A stretch of DNA of 45,634 nt from Fen-1258 sp964441505 (GCA_964441505.1 CAYTUV010000028.1:1-45634); one strand, 5' to 3'; shown: positions 34,224 to 43,271, counted from the stretch's first letter. Notes: a model not told the origin generated them from the letters alone. Translations and numbers: made by a program.

Positions 34224-35603
34224 ATGAAGAAGATTTTTCCTGTCGTCTGCTTTCTTTTTATTCTTACTGCAAGCATTTTTGCTCAAAATGAACTGAATTT
34301 TGAGTTCGATTACGCGCGTTTCAACTATGACTCCACATCGGTTTACTTAGAATTTTATTATGACCTCAATGCAAAAAACATGAGCTCTACTCCTACGGAT
34401 AAAGGAGATTTAAGCGAAGCAATTGTTCATTTAGAAATGAAAAATATGATAACAAATGAATACGCTGTTAATAAGGACTGGCGGATTCAAAATATTATTG
34501 CACCAGCTGAAAAAGATTCTGTAATAAAAAGTGTGGGCGATATTTTGGGATTTGTTATACCGGCAGGAAAGTATTCTCTGCTTATGGTTGTAAGAGATTC
34601 GAAAGATCCAAACCTCAAAAAAACTATTACGGAAACCATTGTCATAGAGCCATTTAAACCGAACAAATACTCAATAAGCGATATTGAAATTGCGAGAAAT
34701 ATAAAGAAGGATGATGTAGATAAAAATTCTCTTTTCTATAAAAATTCGATGGAAATTTTCCCGAATCCATCCATGGTTTATACCAGTCAATTACCTGCTT
34801 TATTTTTCTATTCTGAGTTATATAATCTAAGATTAGCAGATGCAACTACAGAATTTTCATTAGTCAGAAATCTTTATAACAGTGCAGGCGTTTCCGTTCA
34901 CAAGAATTCAAAAATAATTAAACAAACGGACCAGGCATTGGTAGAATTTGGAGTTGTCAATTTATCTAAGTATCCAACAGACTCATATTCTTTGGAATTA
35001 AGTCTGGTCGATCGCTCAAACAATCAGGCTTTTACTTCTACAAAACGTTTTTACTTGTACAACCCGAAAGTAGCAGATCCCAACAAAAATGCGAATGTTA
35101 CAGCGGGAGTTCTGGGAAGTGAATACAGTATTTTATCCCTGGAAGAGTGCAATAAAATGTTTTCATACGCAAGATACCTTGCAAGCCAGAATGAAATTAA
35201 TCAATACTCAAAACTCGATTCATTGAATGCAAAGCGTGAATTTCTTTATAATTTCTGGAGAGTGCGAGATGATAATCCGGCAACTGCCAAAAATGAGCTT
35301 AAAGAAGAATATATGAATAGAGTAGCGGTTGCAAATAAGAGTTTCTCAAGGATGAATAAGGAAGGTTACCTAACCGATCGTGGGCGAGTTGTTCTGTTAT
35401 TCGGCGAACCAGATCAGAAAGATTATTTCCCAAGTGAATCAGAGGTTAAACCATATGAAGTGTGGTTCTATAACCAGATTGAAGGGGGAGTAACTTTTAT
35501 CTTTGGAGATGTTACCGGATTCGGAAATTATGAACTGCTCCATTCAACTAAACGCGGTGAGTTAAAAGACGAGAACTGGATAAGAAGGCTTCGTTCCCAG
35601 TAA
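34224..35603 (+). CDS. GWxTD-domain secreted protein
   Basis: A 459-residue protein with a signal peptide (1-20). The C-terminal 130 residues match the GWxTD domain: a helix with FWRVRDDNPATAKNE, then RVAVANKSFSRMNKEGYLTD. Next come GRVVLLFGEPD and YEVWFYNQIEGGVTFIFGD. The diagnostic Trp is a Tyr here (GYLTD). The N-terminal part looks like beta-sandwich strands. The family occurs mainly in Bacteroidota, Ignavibacteria and Acidobacteria, and its function is unknown. It begins a packed envelope gene cluster (next start 6 bases on). AGAGGAC lies near the start. Confidence 0.82.
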   Translation: MKKIFPVVCFLFILTASIFAQNELNFEFDYARFNYDSTSVYLEFYYDLNAKNMSSTPTDKGDLSEAIVHLEMKNMITNEYAVNKDWRIQNIIAPAEKDSVIKSVGDILGFVIPAGKYSLLMVVRDSKDPNLKKTITETIVIEPFKPNKYSISDIEIARNIKKDDVDKNSLFYKNSMEIFPNPSMVYTSQLPALFFYSELYNLRLADATTEFSLVRNLYNSAGVSVHKNSKIIKQTDQALVEFGVVNLSKYPTDSYSLELSLVDRSNNQAFTSTKRFYLYNPKVADPNKNANVTAGVLGSEYSILSLEECNKMFSYARYLASQNEINQYSKLDSLNAKREFLYNFWRVRDDNPATAKNELKEEYMNRVAVANKSFSRMNKEGYLTDRGRVVLLFGEPDQKDYFPSESEVKPYEVWFYNQIEGGVTFIFGDVTGFGNYELLHSTKRGELKDENWIRRLRSQ

Positions 35604-35609
35604 TCAATA

Positions 35610-36485
35610 ATGCGAACGAAATATAAAATTGAATATTTATTCTTCCGCTCCTTTGTAAGTGTATTCAGTATTATTGGATTAAGAAGAACAAGAGCCAGCG
35701 CTAAATATCTTGCTTATCTGCTCTATTATTTGATTCCTGTTCGAAAAAAAGTTATCAGGAATAACTTAAAAACCGCGCTGCCGGATAGAACAGATCAGGA
35801 AATTAATAAGCTTACTCTGCTGACCTATCAGAACATACTGATTACGTTCTTTGAGCTGATGTATCTTCCTTCAATTACACAGGAGGAAGTGGAATCCTCT
35901 ATTGCTGTTGAAAACCTGGAGGCAGTCAGAAAATTTATAAACACCCAAAATGCTGTTATATTTCTTACCGGCCATTTCGGAGGGTGGGAGTTATGCATGT
36001 CTTCATTATCACTCAAACTTGGCAGAGAATGTGGTCTATTAGCCCAGCCTCAGAGTAATCCTATGGTTTCGGATTTTGTTATGAAAGCCAGAGAGAAATT
36101 CGGCAATAAAATAGTTCTCTCCGGTATTTCAGTACGCAAGATATATGAAACAATTAAAAGCGGAAAAATGATTGGAGTAGCAGGTGATCAGAGAGGTCAT
36201 TTTGAAGGTCACCGTTTCTCCTTTTTTGGAAAACCAACAGCTCTTTACACCGGAACCGCAAGCATCGCATTAAAAATGAACTGTCCGGTGATAATGGCGG
36301 CGTTTGAACGCCAAAAAGATTTTAGTTACAAAATGCATCTGGAAGGATTGAATTTTGACAACCTGCCTGCCGATCATGAGGATAAGCTAAGAGAACTGAC
36401 TCAACGTTATATTTTATTTTTGGAAAAACATATCAGAAAAAATCCGGAACAATATTTTTGGATGCATAAAATTTGGAAGTATTAG
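35610..36485 (+). CDS. Lysophospholipid/lipid A acyltransferase (LpxL/HtrB family)
   Basis: A 291-residue acyltransferase with a short N-terminal hydrophobic region. The catalytic H-x4-E pair is H122 and E127 in TGHFGGWE, and DQRGHFEG with FFGKPTALYTG forms the acyl-acceptor block typical of late lipid A acyltransferases. It would add a secondary acyl chain to lipid A, or acylate a phospholipid. The presence of a GT9 gene directly after supports an outer-membrane lipopolysaccharide role. Stop codon and next start overlap by one base (TAGTG). Confidence 0.87.
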   Translation: MRTKYKIEYLFFRSFVSVFSIIGLRRTRASAKYLAYLLYYLIPVRKKVIRNNLKTALPDRTDQEINKLTLLTYQNILITFFELMYLPSITQEEVESSIAVENLEAVRKFINTQNAVIFLTGHFGGWELCMSSLSLKLGRECGLLAQPQSNPMVSDFVMKAREKFGNKIVLSGISVRKIYETIKSGKMIGVAGDQRGHFEGHRFSFFGKPTALYTGTASIALKMNCPVIMAAFERQKDFSYKMHLEGLNFDNLPADHEDKLRELTQRYILFLEKHIRKNPEQYFWMHKIWKY

Positions 36486-37513
36486 TGCAAGAGAAAATAT
36501 TAATCATTCAAACGGCCTTTCTTGGTGATGCTGTTCTGACTCTACCCATGATTCAGAAATTAAAAGAAATGTATCAGGGCTCATCTTTGAGTGTGCTTTG
36601 TATACCTTCAACAAAAGAGATATTCGATAATTCTTCTTCTGTTGGTGAAGTAATAGTTTACGATAAACGGAATAAACAAAAATCTTTCTTAAGTTTTGTT
36701 AAACTCATCAGACAGATCCGTGAGAAAAAATTCTCACGCATTTACACGCCTCACAGATCTTTTCGTTCTTCAATGATGACTCTCTTCTCCGGTACACGAG
36801 TAACGTTCGGATTTGATATCTCAAGCTGCAGTTTTATTTATAAGACCAGGGTCAAATATTTTTCGTCAAAACATGAGGTTGCCCGAAATCTTGATCTCAT
36901 TCAATATGATACTTCTGACGAGAATTGGAAGGTGCTGCCATCGATTGATGTTCCGGATGTTATTGCAATAAGGGTCGAAAGAATTATCGAAAATTTCGGA
37001 TCAAAAACAATTATAGCTGTAGCACCAGGCTCTGTATGGAGAACAAAAATATACCCTGAAGAGTATTTCGAAGAATTAATCAAAACGCTGGTCGGTAAAA
37101 ACTATACTGTAGTACTTATAGGGAGTGATGATGATGAAAAACTGTGCCGGGGGATCGCAGAAAACTTTGGAGAAAACGTAAAATCCTTTGCAGGCAAGTT
37201 GAGCATAGTGAAATCGATTGCACTTCTCAAAAAGTGTTCTCTCTTAATTTCCAATGACAGCGCACCTACACATCTTGGTATGGTTGCTAATATACCGACC
37301 TTAACAATCTATTGTTCTACTGTTCCGGAATTTGGATTCTTCCCGTATAATCCGGGGAGTAAATCAATCTCACTGAATGGTCTGGATTGCAAACCGTGTG
37401 GAATACACGGACACATGGAATGTCCAATAAAAACATTCGACTGCGGAATTAAACTTCTTCCGGGATCGGTGTTTAATGAAGTTCTTGAACTCCTGCCCGT
37501 CAAAGGAAAATAA
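36485..37513 (+). CDS. Glycosyltransferase family 9 (heptosyltransferase-like)
   Basis: A 342-residue GT-B enzyme of the lipopolysaccharide heptosyltransferase family. LGDAVLTLPM near residue 12 contains the conserved catalytic Asp region, and the donor-site block SNDSAPTHLG near 252 and VAPGSVWRTKIYP near 178 are typical. It would transfer a heptose or other sugar to a lipid A core. I choose the GTG at 36485, whose G is the last base of the upstream TAG; the frame also has a TTG at 36473, but it lacks a ribosome site. Overlap implies translational coupling with the acyltransferase. Confidence 0.85.
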   Translation: MQEKILIIQTAFLGDAVLTLPMIQKLKEMYQGSSLSVLCIPSTKEIFDNSSSVGEVIVYDKRNKQKSFLSFVKLIRQIREKKFSRIYTPHRSFRSSMMTLFSGTRVTFGFDISSCSFIYKTRVKYFSSKHEVARNLDLIQYDTSDENWKVLPSIDVPDVIAIRVERIIENFGSKTIIAVAPGSVWRTKIYPEEYFEELIKTLVGKNYTVVLIGSDDDEKLCRGIAENFGENVKSFAGKLSIVKSIALLKKCSLLISNDSAPTHLGMVANIPTLTIYCSTVPEFGFFPYNPGSKSISLNGLDCKPCGIHGHMECPIKTFDCGIKLLPGSVFNEVLELLPVKGK

Positions 37514-37525
37514 TCCACAAATTCT

Positions 37526-37533
37526 TATATTTG
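37526..37533 (+). promoter_or_regulatory. Possible -7 promoter element
   Basis: TATATTTG matches TAnnTTTG exactly, 21 bases before the chosen start at 37555. No TTTG is present at -33. It would allow the peptidase and bactofilin genes to be transcribed apart from the upstream cluster. Confidence 0.4.
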
Positions 37534-37554
37534 CATTACTATTGAAGGATGAAA

Positions 37555-38394
37555 ATGAAGTGGTTTAATCTGAAGAACCTTAAAAATTCTTCTTTTTACA
37601 TAACGCCGAATTTCCCGATTATTACTACGGAGAGATATAAGTTCAGCTTATTAAGAGTGATTGCTTATCTTCTCTCCTATACTGTATTGGTTTGGCTGTT
37701 CCTGGTATTTATACTTTCGATAACCCCTCTCAAGGATTTTTTATTCGTAATTGATAATAGTGAGCTGAGATCGCAACGGGAAAAGATTCAGCAATTGCAG
37801 AACCGTGTGGAAGTTTTGACATCACAGTTGCAAACTGTTGCTTCGACCAATGAACGGATTAAATATGCTTTGATGCTTGCTAAAAAAGATTCTGTGAAAA
37901 GTAATGATGCACTGTACGATTCACTCCGCAAACCGATAAATAAGAAGTTAAAAATTGGCGGTGATATTTTTTCTGCTATTAACGATTTAATAGAAAAAAT
38001 TTTTCAATCCGATGAAAAATCAAAATCATTTTACATGTTGGAGCCGGCAACCGGAGTTATTACAGGAGAATTTTCACCTTCAAAAGGGCATATGGGAATT
38101 GACTATGGTCTAAAACCTGATACACCGGTCTATGCAACAGCGGGAGGACTTATAACATTTTCTGATTATACAATCGACTCCGGCTATATGCTGGTTATTC
38201 AACACGACAAAAATTTTATTTCGATTTACAAGCATTGTTCTACATTACTCAAAAAAGTCCGCGATATGGTATCCCAGGGAGAGTTAATTGCACTGAGCGG
38301 AAATTCTGGGAAGAATACAACAGGACCGCATCTTCATTTTGAAGTATGGCAAAATGGAAAACCGGTTAATCCACAAAAAATTTTACTAAAGTAG
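37555..38394 (+). CDS. Membrane-anchored M23 (LytM) peptidase
   Basis: A 279-residue protein with a cytoplasmic N-terminal tail, one membrane helix (about 33-56), a coiled coil (about 68-105) and a C-terminal LytM domain. The zinc site is complete: H179 and D183 in GHMGID, and H261 in HLH (259-261), with H227 nearby. It would cut peptide cross-links of peptidoglycan in the periplasm. I chose the second ATG (37555) because AAGG sits at the right distance; the first ATG (37549) overlaps the ribosome site. Bactofilin follows 11 bases later, a pairing linked to cell shape in other bacteria. Confidence 0.9.
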   Translation: MKWFNLKNLKNSSFYITPNFPIITTERYKFSLLRVIAYLLSYTVLVWLFLVFILSITPLKDFLFVIDNSELRSQREKIQQLQNRVEVLTSQLQTVASTNERIKYALMLAKKDSVKSNDALYDSLRKPINKKLKIGGDIFSAINDLIEKIFQSDEKSKSFYMLEPATGVITGEFSPSKGHMGIDYGLKPDTPVYATAGGLITFSDYTIDSGYMLVIQHDKNFISIYKHCSTLLKKVRDMVSQGELIALSGNSGKNTTGPHLHFEVWQNGKPVNPQKILLK

Positions 38395-38405
38395 GAGAAT
38401 ACTAA

Positions 38406-38774
38406 ATGGCGCACAAAAGAGACTCTGATGCAGAAGAAGTGAGCATTATCAGTAAAGGCGTAAGAATTGATGGAAATCTATATAGCGAGGGTAACGTAAG
38501 AATTGATGGGAACGTGAATGGGAATGTATCTATCAACGGTAATCTGACTATAGGCGAGTCCTGCGAAATTGATGGGGAGACAAAAGCAAAAAATATTACA
38601 ATGAATGGAAAAGTTATAGGAAAAATAGTTACTCAAGAGAAATTGAAATTGGAATCTAAAGCATATTTGAAGGGCGACTTGATCACAAAATATTTGATCA
38701 TTGATGAGGGGGCTTTCTTCGAAGGGTCAAGTCACATGAATAATGGCAAGATGCCCGAACAAAAAGAGGGATGA
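38406..38774 (+). CDS. Bactofilin family protein
   Basis: A 122-residue bactofilin, a nucleotide-free cytoskeletal protein that polymerises on the membrane as a right-handed beta-helix. The core (about 15-108) shows the repeating pattern IDGNLYSEGNVRIDGNVNG with hydrophobic residues at regular spacing; short charged tails flank it. AGGAG precedes the ATG. It sits right after an M23 peptidase with a membrane helix. In Helicobacter, Caulobacter and Hyphomonas-type bacteria bactofilins recruit such peptidases. Its 3' end overlaps atpZ by 4 bases. Confidence 0.9.
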   Translation: MAHKRDSDAEEVSIISKGVRIDGNLYSEGNVRIDGNVNGNVSINGNLTIGESCEIDGETKAKNITMNGKVIGKIVTQEKLKLESKAYLKGDLITKYLIIDEGAFFEGSSHMNNGKMPEQKEG

Positions 38775-39028
38775 AGATAGAAAAGAAACCATCTGAGAAA
38801 TTGACTGATTCTTATAGAAGTGTGGGGCCTTATCTCGGCTTAGGTACTCAATTAGCCGCATCAATAATTTTGATGTTTTTTCTCGGCCGCTGGTTAGATA
38901 CAAAATTCGATTCAACACCACTGTTTGTTTTAATCTGTTCGTTCATTGGCGGTTTTGCCGGTATTTATAATTTTATTAAAACTGTTATGGAATTAAACGA
39001 GAAAAATAAGATTGATAAACAAAAGTAA
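38771..39028 (+). CDS. AtpZ/AtpI-family ATP synthase accessory protein
   Basis: An 85-residue protein with two membrane helices. The block GPYLGLGTQLAASIILMFFL, then GRWLDTKF and FIGGFAGIYNFIKTV, is the pattern of the AtpZ/F0F1 accessory family found before atpB. The family is thought to help c-ring assembly or transport Mg2+/Ca2+ in other bacteria. The start overlaps the bactofilin stop (ATGA), with GAGGG immediately before it. Confidence 0.82.
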   Translation: MKIEKKPSEKLTDSYRSVGPYLGLGTQLAASIILMFFLGRWLDTKFDSTPLFVLICSFIGGFAGIYNFIKTVMELNEKNKIDKQK

Positions 39029-39386
39029 AATTGCTCTGCTCATAGCGCTTTTGGTTTCTCTGGCGATTGTTTTTCTCATCTTTCTGAAAATATTAGAAAT
39101 AGGTACTGGGTATTCAATTTTGATGGGTATCTCGATAGCCGTCATCAATTTTCTCCTTTTTATTAGCGGATATGCTTATTCCATCAAAAAAACAAACAAA
39201 ACGTTTCTTATTTTCACCATGGGAGGAATGGGGATACGGCTTTTAATTATGCTTTCGATGGTCTTTATAAGCATAAAATTCTTGAAAGTTGACCTGCTTG
39301 GGTTTATATTTGCACTCTTTATTTGGTACATTTTCTTTTTAATTTTTGAAATAGCCATCGTCCGGCGCGGTTTGGAAGGGCGATAA
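39012..39386 (+). CDS. Small four-helix membrane protein at the AtpI position
   Basis: A 124-residue protein with about four hydrophobic segments (about 8-26, 33-54, 66-91 and 95-116) and basic ends. Its place between atpZ and atpB and its size fit the ATP synthase subunit I group, though sequence similarity is too weak to name it. It begins at a TTG that overlaps atpZ by 17 bases, and a GAGAA upstream is a weak ribosome site. No ATG in frame precedes the first helix. Confidence 0.65.
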   Translation: MINKSKIALLIALLVSLAIVFLIFLKILEIGTGYSILMGISIAVINFLLFISGYAYSIKKTNKTFLIFTMGGMGIRLLIMLSMVFISIKFLKVDLLGFIFALFIWYIFFLIFEIAIVRRGLEGR

Positions 39387-39398
39387 AAGACAAAATTT

Positions 39399-40247
39399 AT
39401 GTGGATTAGTGATCCCGGTATAATCTCGGATACGGTTAAGACGGCGGTAGAAGCTACTAAAAAGCAAGATACCAGTTGGATTATGCATCACGTTCTTGAT
39501 GCCAGGGAACTCGATTTCACTCCGTTCGGCGTGATACATTTACCTGAAATGCATCTGTTTGGAATTGATATTTCTCTAACCAAGCATGTTGTTTTCATGT
39601 GGCTCGCATTCGTTATTCTCGTTGTTACATTTTTATATGTCGCCAAATCATACAGAAAATCATTAGTGCCTCGAGGTGTGACTAACCTGACGGAAATATT
39701 AATTGTATTTGTACGTGATGAAATTGTTAAGCCGACAATCGGAAAGGGCTACGAAAGATTTTTGCCTTACCTGCTTACAATTTTCTTTTTCATTTTGACA
39801 TGCAACTTTCTTGGACTGATTCCTTACGGTTCAACTGCCACAAGTAATATCGCGGTAACTGCAACATTGGCAATCATTTCATTTGTTGTAATACAGGTTG
39901 GCGGAATGATGAAAAACGGAGTGTTCGGATATTTCAAAGGACTTGTCCCTCATGGAATTCCGATGTGGTTACTCCCAATTATGATTCCAGTTGAATTGCT
40001 GGGTCTTTTCACAAAACCGTTTGCATTGGCTATTCGTCTTTTTGCCAACATGACGGCAGGTCACATTGTTATTTTGGCTCTCTTAGGATTGATATTTATT
40101 CTTCACACATATTTTGTGGTTCCCGTATCAATCGCTTTTGCACTGTTTATCTTTTTGTTAGAAATTCTAGTTGCACTTATTCAGGCTTATATATTTACAA
40201 TGCTATCCTCACTCTTTATCGGGATGGCAGTTCATCAGGAACATTAA
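39399..40247 (+). CDS. atpB: ATP synthase F0 subunit a
   Basis: The 282-residue a subunit, with an N-terminal periplasmic extension (about 1-60) typical of Bacteroidota enzymes and about five to six helices. The essential Arg is R213 in LAIRLFANMTAGH, which faces the c-ring carboxylate. NFLGLIPYG and the final IFTMLSSLFIGMAV block are also characteristic. It forms the proton half-channels with the c-ring and begins the structural subunit run atpB-E-F-H-A-G. Confidence 0.95.
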   Translation: MWISDPGIISDTVKTAVEATKKQDTSWIMHHVLDARELDFTPFGVIHLPEMHLFGIDISLTKHVVFMWLAFVILVVTFLYVAKSYRKSLVPRGVTNLTEILIVFVRDEIVKPTIGKGYERFLPYLLTIFFFILTCNFLGLIPYGSTATSNIAVTATLAIISFVVIQVGGMMKNGVFGYFKGLVPHGIPMWLLPIMIPVELLGLFTKPFALAIRLFANMTAGHIVILALLGLIFILHTYFVVPVSIAFALFIFLLEILVALIQAYIFTMLSSLFIGMAVHQEH

Positions 40248-40278
40248 TTTTATTTAACGTTAATAAAGGAGAAATCAA

Positions 40279-40506
40279 ATGGAAGGTATGGGATTTGCAT
40301 ATTTAGCTGCTGGATTCAGCGCTGCTTTAACAGTAATTGGTGGTGCTTATGGTATCGGCAAACTAGCTAGCTCAGCTATGGAAGCAAGCGGTCGTCAGCC
40401 AGAAGCAGCCGGCGAAATCAGAACATCAATGATTATTGCTGCAGCTCTTATTGAAGGTATTTCTCTTTTTGCGCTCGTTATTTGTATTCTTTTGGCGCTT
40501 AAGTAA
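40279..40506 (+). CDS. atpE: ATP synthase F0 subunit c
   Basis: The 75-residue hairpin proteolipid of the c-ring. The loop is RQPE (39-42) and the ion-binding carboxylate is E59 in the second helix. The first helix has no Gln at the site used by Na+-binding rings and the residue after E59 is Gly, which points to protons as the coupling ion. AAAGGAG lies upstream at good distance. Confidence 0.95.
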   Translation: MEGMGFAYLAAGFSAALTVIGGAYGIGKLASSAMEASGRQPEAAGEIRTSMIIAAALIEGISLFALVICILLALK

Positions 40507-40547
40507 TTATCCTGCAATAATATTCTTTTTCGAAATAGGGAATGGAA

Positions 40548-41093
40548 ATGAGAACAATAAGTTATTTATTGCTCCTTGTATTTAACGAAGGGGCGGAAAA
40601 GAGCGGCAGTCCGCTGGATGTTAATCCCGGTGTAATTTTATGGACCGTGGTTACATTTATCTTTCTTTTGTTAGTTTTGAAAAAGATTGCATGGAAACCG
40701 ATTCTAAATTCCCTGAATGAAAGAGAGATGTTCATAAAAAATTCTCTCGAGAAAGCTGAAAAAGCTCAGAAAGATGCTGAAAAATTGGTCGCTGATAACA
40801 AAGTGAATCTTTCCAAAGCAGATGAAGAAGCGCAGAAAATTATTGAACAAAGCAGAGAATTAGCCGAAAAATTAAGATTGCAGATTCTTGAAGAAAGTAA
40901 AGTACAAGCAAAGAAAATGATTTTAGATGCTACAAGTGAAATTGAAAGAAAGAACACCGAGGCATTCAAAAAATTAAAAGATCAGGTTGCGGATATTGCT
41001 GTTAATGCTGCCGAGAAGATCTTAAGAGAAAATCTGGATAAAGAGAAACATGTTAAACTGGTTAATAAATATTTGGATGATCTGAAAAATTAA
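40548..41093 (+). CDS. atpF: ATP synthase F0 subunit b
   Basis: The 181-residue b subunit: a short N-terminal segment, one membrane helix (about 26-46, VILWTVVTFIFLLLVLKK) and a long charged helix with alanine-rich heptads that forms the peripheral stalk. I start at the second ATG (40548) because AGGG lies 7 bases before it; the first ATG (40542) is almost on top of the ribosome site. The b subunit is present once, and no b' gene is seen. Confidence 0.9.
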   Translation: MRTISYLLLLVFNEGAEKSGSPLDVNPGVILWTVVTFIFLLLVLKKIAWKPILNSLNEREMFIKNSLEKAEKAQKDAEKLVADNKVNLSKADEEAQKIIEQSRELAEKLRLQILEESKVQAKKMILDATSEIERKNTEAFKKLKDQVADIAVNAAEKILRENLDKEKHVKLVNKYLDDLKN

Positions 41094-41095
41094 TT

Positions 41096-41653
41096 ATGAG
41101 TGTTTACAGGATTTCATATCGTTATGCTAATTCTTTGATTCTTCTTGCTGAAGAGAAAAATATTTTCGAAAAAATCTCTGCGGATGCTGATCTTGTCTTC
41201 AATACTCTTAACGGCTCCAAAGAATTGCGCGCCGTATTGAAAAGTCCTGTGGTTAAGATTGAAATTAAGAAATCAGTAGTGGAAAAGATTTTTGAAAAGA
41301 AGATCAGTTCGGAGACACTAAGTTTCATCAACTTTGTACTTGAAAAGAACCGCGAAGATATTCTATTCGATATTTTCAAAGAGTTTCTTGCTCTGGTTGA
41401 TAAGAAAAATGGAGTTGTAAAAGCAAGGGTAGTCTCTGCAGTTGATCTGAATGATGTGTTAAAGCAAAAAATGGTAGATGATCTTGAAAAGAAGACAAAC
41501 AAAAAAGTGTCGGCAAGTTATTCTGTTGATGCAAATGTAATTGGTGGATTTATTGTCCGCATCGAAGATACGGTTTATGATGCATCAGTTAAACATCAGT
41601 TGAGTTTACTGCGTAAAAGATTTTCTGAAGAAATAAATATTTCTAATAACTAA
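41096..41653 (+). CDS. atpH: ATP synthase F1 subunit delta
   Basis: The 185-residue delta (OSCP) subunit that links the peripheral stalk to the alpha/beta ring. The N-terminal helical bundle (RISYRYANSLILLAEEKN) and the C-terminal block VSASYSVDANVIGGFIVRIED are standard. It starts 2 bases after atpF. A 70-base gap with two hairpins separates it from atpA. Confidence 0.92.
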   Translation: MSVYRISYRYANSLILLAEEKNIFEKISADADLVFNTLNGSKELRAVLKSPVVKIEIKKSVVEKIFEKKISSETLSFINFVLEKNREDILFDIFKEFLALVDKKNGVVKARVVSAVDLNDVLKQKMVDDLEKKTNKKVSASYSVDANVIGGFIVRIEDTVYDASVKHQLSLLRKRFSEEINISNN

Positions 41654-41665
41654 AGAAAAATTTAG

Positions 41666-41703
41666 TCCCGAGAAGTCGGGATACTCCGAAGGAGTTCTTC
41701 GGA
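41666..41703. repeat. Twin hairpins between atpH and atpA
   Basis: TCCCGA/TCGGGA (41666-41671, 41676-41681, loop GAAG) and TCCGAAG/CTTCGGA (41685-41691, 41697-41703, loop GAGTT) form two perfect stems. No T-run follows, so they are not terminators. The AGGAG ribosome site of atpA follows closely. They may be a repeated intergenic element or an mRNA processing or stability site that adjusts F1 subunit amounts. Confidence 0.65.
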
Positions 41704-41723
41704 CCAATAGGAGAAAACAAAAA

Positions 41724-43271
41724 ATGGCGGAAATAAGACCCGATGAAGTTTCTGCGATATTAAGAAAACAGCTTGCTGGATTCGAAAACGAAACCGACAT
41801 ATATGAAGTTGGAACAGTTCTTCAGGTTGGAGACGGTATTGCGCGTGTTTATGGTCTATCAAAAGTTATGGCAAGTGAACTTGTTGAATTCCCAAACGAT
41901 GTTATGGGAATGGTTCTGAACCTTGAGGAAGACAGCGTCGGCTGCGTTCTCTTTGGCGAAAGCTCTTTGATTAAAGAAGGCGATACAGTCAAAAGAACAA
42001 ATCGCGTTGCTTCATTCCCGGTCGGCGATAAACTTCTCGGAAGGGTAGTTGATCCTCTCGGAGTTCCATTGGATGGAAAGGGCACAATTCAGTTTGATAA
42101 ATATATGCCCATTGAACGTAAAGCATTAGGAATCATTCAACGCCAACCAGTTAAAGAACCACTACAAACCGGTATTACTGCTATTGACTCAATGATACCT
42201 ATTGGCCGGGGACAACGAGAATTAATCATAGGTGACCGCCAGACAGGTAAAACTGCTGTTGCAATTGATGCTATTATAAATCAAAAAAATACTCATACAG
42301 AAGAAGCAAAGAAGAATGGTATTAATCCTGTCTATTGCGTTTACGTTGCAATCGGACAGAAAAATTCTACTGTTGCACAGGTTGTTGCCAAACTTGAAGA
42401 AGCCGGCGCAATGGAATATACTACTGTTGTGGCAGCTGCTGCATCAACACCGGCGCCATTACAATATATAGCTCCATATTCGGGCGCAACACTTGGTGAG
42501 TTTTTTAGAGATAATGGAAAGCATTCATTAGTTATTTATGATGATCTTTCAAAGCAGGCTGTCGCATATCGCGAACTATCGCTGTTGTTGAGAAGACCTC
42601 CAGGACGCGAAGCGTATCCTGGCGACGTGTTCTATTTACATTCACGTCTGTTAGAGCGCGCATCTAAATTAAGCGATGATCTTGGCGGCGGCAGTTTAAC
42701 CGCATTGCCTATAATTGAAACACAGCAGGGTGACGTTTCGGCTTACATTCCTACCAACGTTATCTCTATTACAGATGGACAAATTTATCTTGAACCCAAC
42801 TTGTTTAATGCCGGTGTGCGTCCCGCTATCAACGTTGGTATTTCGGTTTCCCGTGTTGGTGGTAATGCTCAGATCAAAGGAATGAAGAAAGTTGCCGGTT
42901 CTTTAAAATTAGATCTTGCTCAATATCGTGAACTTGAAGCGTTTGCTAAATTCGGTTCCGATCTTGATAGATCAACATTAAGAACTCTTGGTAAAGGTGC
43001 CCGACTTGTTGAGTTATTAAAGCAAGGTCAATACGCTCCCGTTCCTGTAGAAAAACAAGTGTTAAGCGTATATGTTGGAACAAACAATTATTTTGAATCG
43101 ATTGAAGTCAAGGATGTAAAAAGATTTGAAAAAGAATTTTTAGAATATGTTGAACTGAAATATCCCCAGATACTGGAAAACATCCGCAGAACAAAAGAGA
43201 TGAAAGATGACACGGTCCAGATGGTCAAAAAAGCAGTTGAAGAATTTATCGAAAGATTTAAGAAGAGCTAA
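41724..43271 (+). CDS. atpA: ATP synthase F1 subunit alpha
   Basis: The 515-residue non-catalytic alpha subunit. The Walker A motif is GDRQTGKTA (170-178), and the Arg finger is R377 in SVSRVGGNAQ. The N-terminal beta barrel (VGTVLQVGDGIARVYGL) and the PGREAYPGDVFYLHSRLLERA block are typical. It assembles with beta subunits encoded elsewhere. Start follows an AGGAG. Confidence 0.96.
   Translation: MAEIRPDEVSAILRKQLAGFENETDIYEVGTVLQVGDGIARVYGLSKVMASELVEFPNDVMGMVLNLEEDSVGCVLFGESSLIKEGDTVKRTNRVASFPVGDKLLGRVVDPLGVPLDGKGTIQFDKYMPIERKALGIIQRQPVKEPLQTGITAIDSMIPIGRGQRELIIGDRQTGKTAVAIDAIINQKNTHTEEAKKNGINPVYCVYVAIGQKNSTVAQVVAKLEEAGAMEYTTVVAAAASTPAPLQYIAPYSGATLGEFFRDNGKHSLVIYDDLSKQAVAYRELSLLLRRPPGREAYPGDVFYLHSRLLERASKLSDDLGGGSLTALPIIETQQGDVSAYIPTNVISITDGQIYLEPNLFNAGVRPAINVGISVSRVGGNAQIKGMKKVAGSLKLDLAQYRELEAFAKFGSDLDRSTLRTLGKGARLVELLKQGQYAPVPVEKQVLSVYVGTNNYFESIEVKDVKRFEKEFLEYVELKYPQILENIRRTKEMKDDTVQMVKKAVEEFIERFKKS

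Noticed and set aside
41122..41502. 126-residue minus-strand ORF inside atpH
   Set aside because: It lies wholly within the conserved delta subunit gene and has a low-complexity Ser/Phe-rich composition typical of an antisense shadow.
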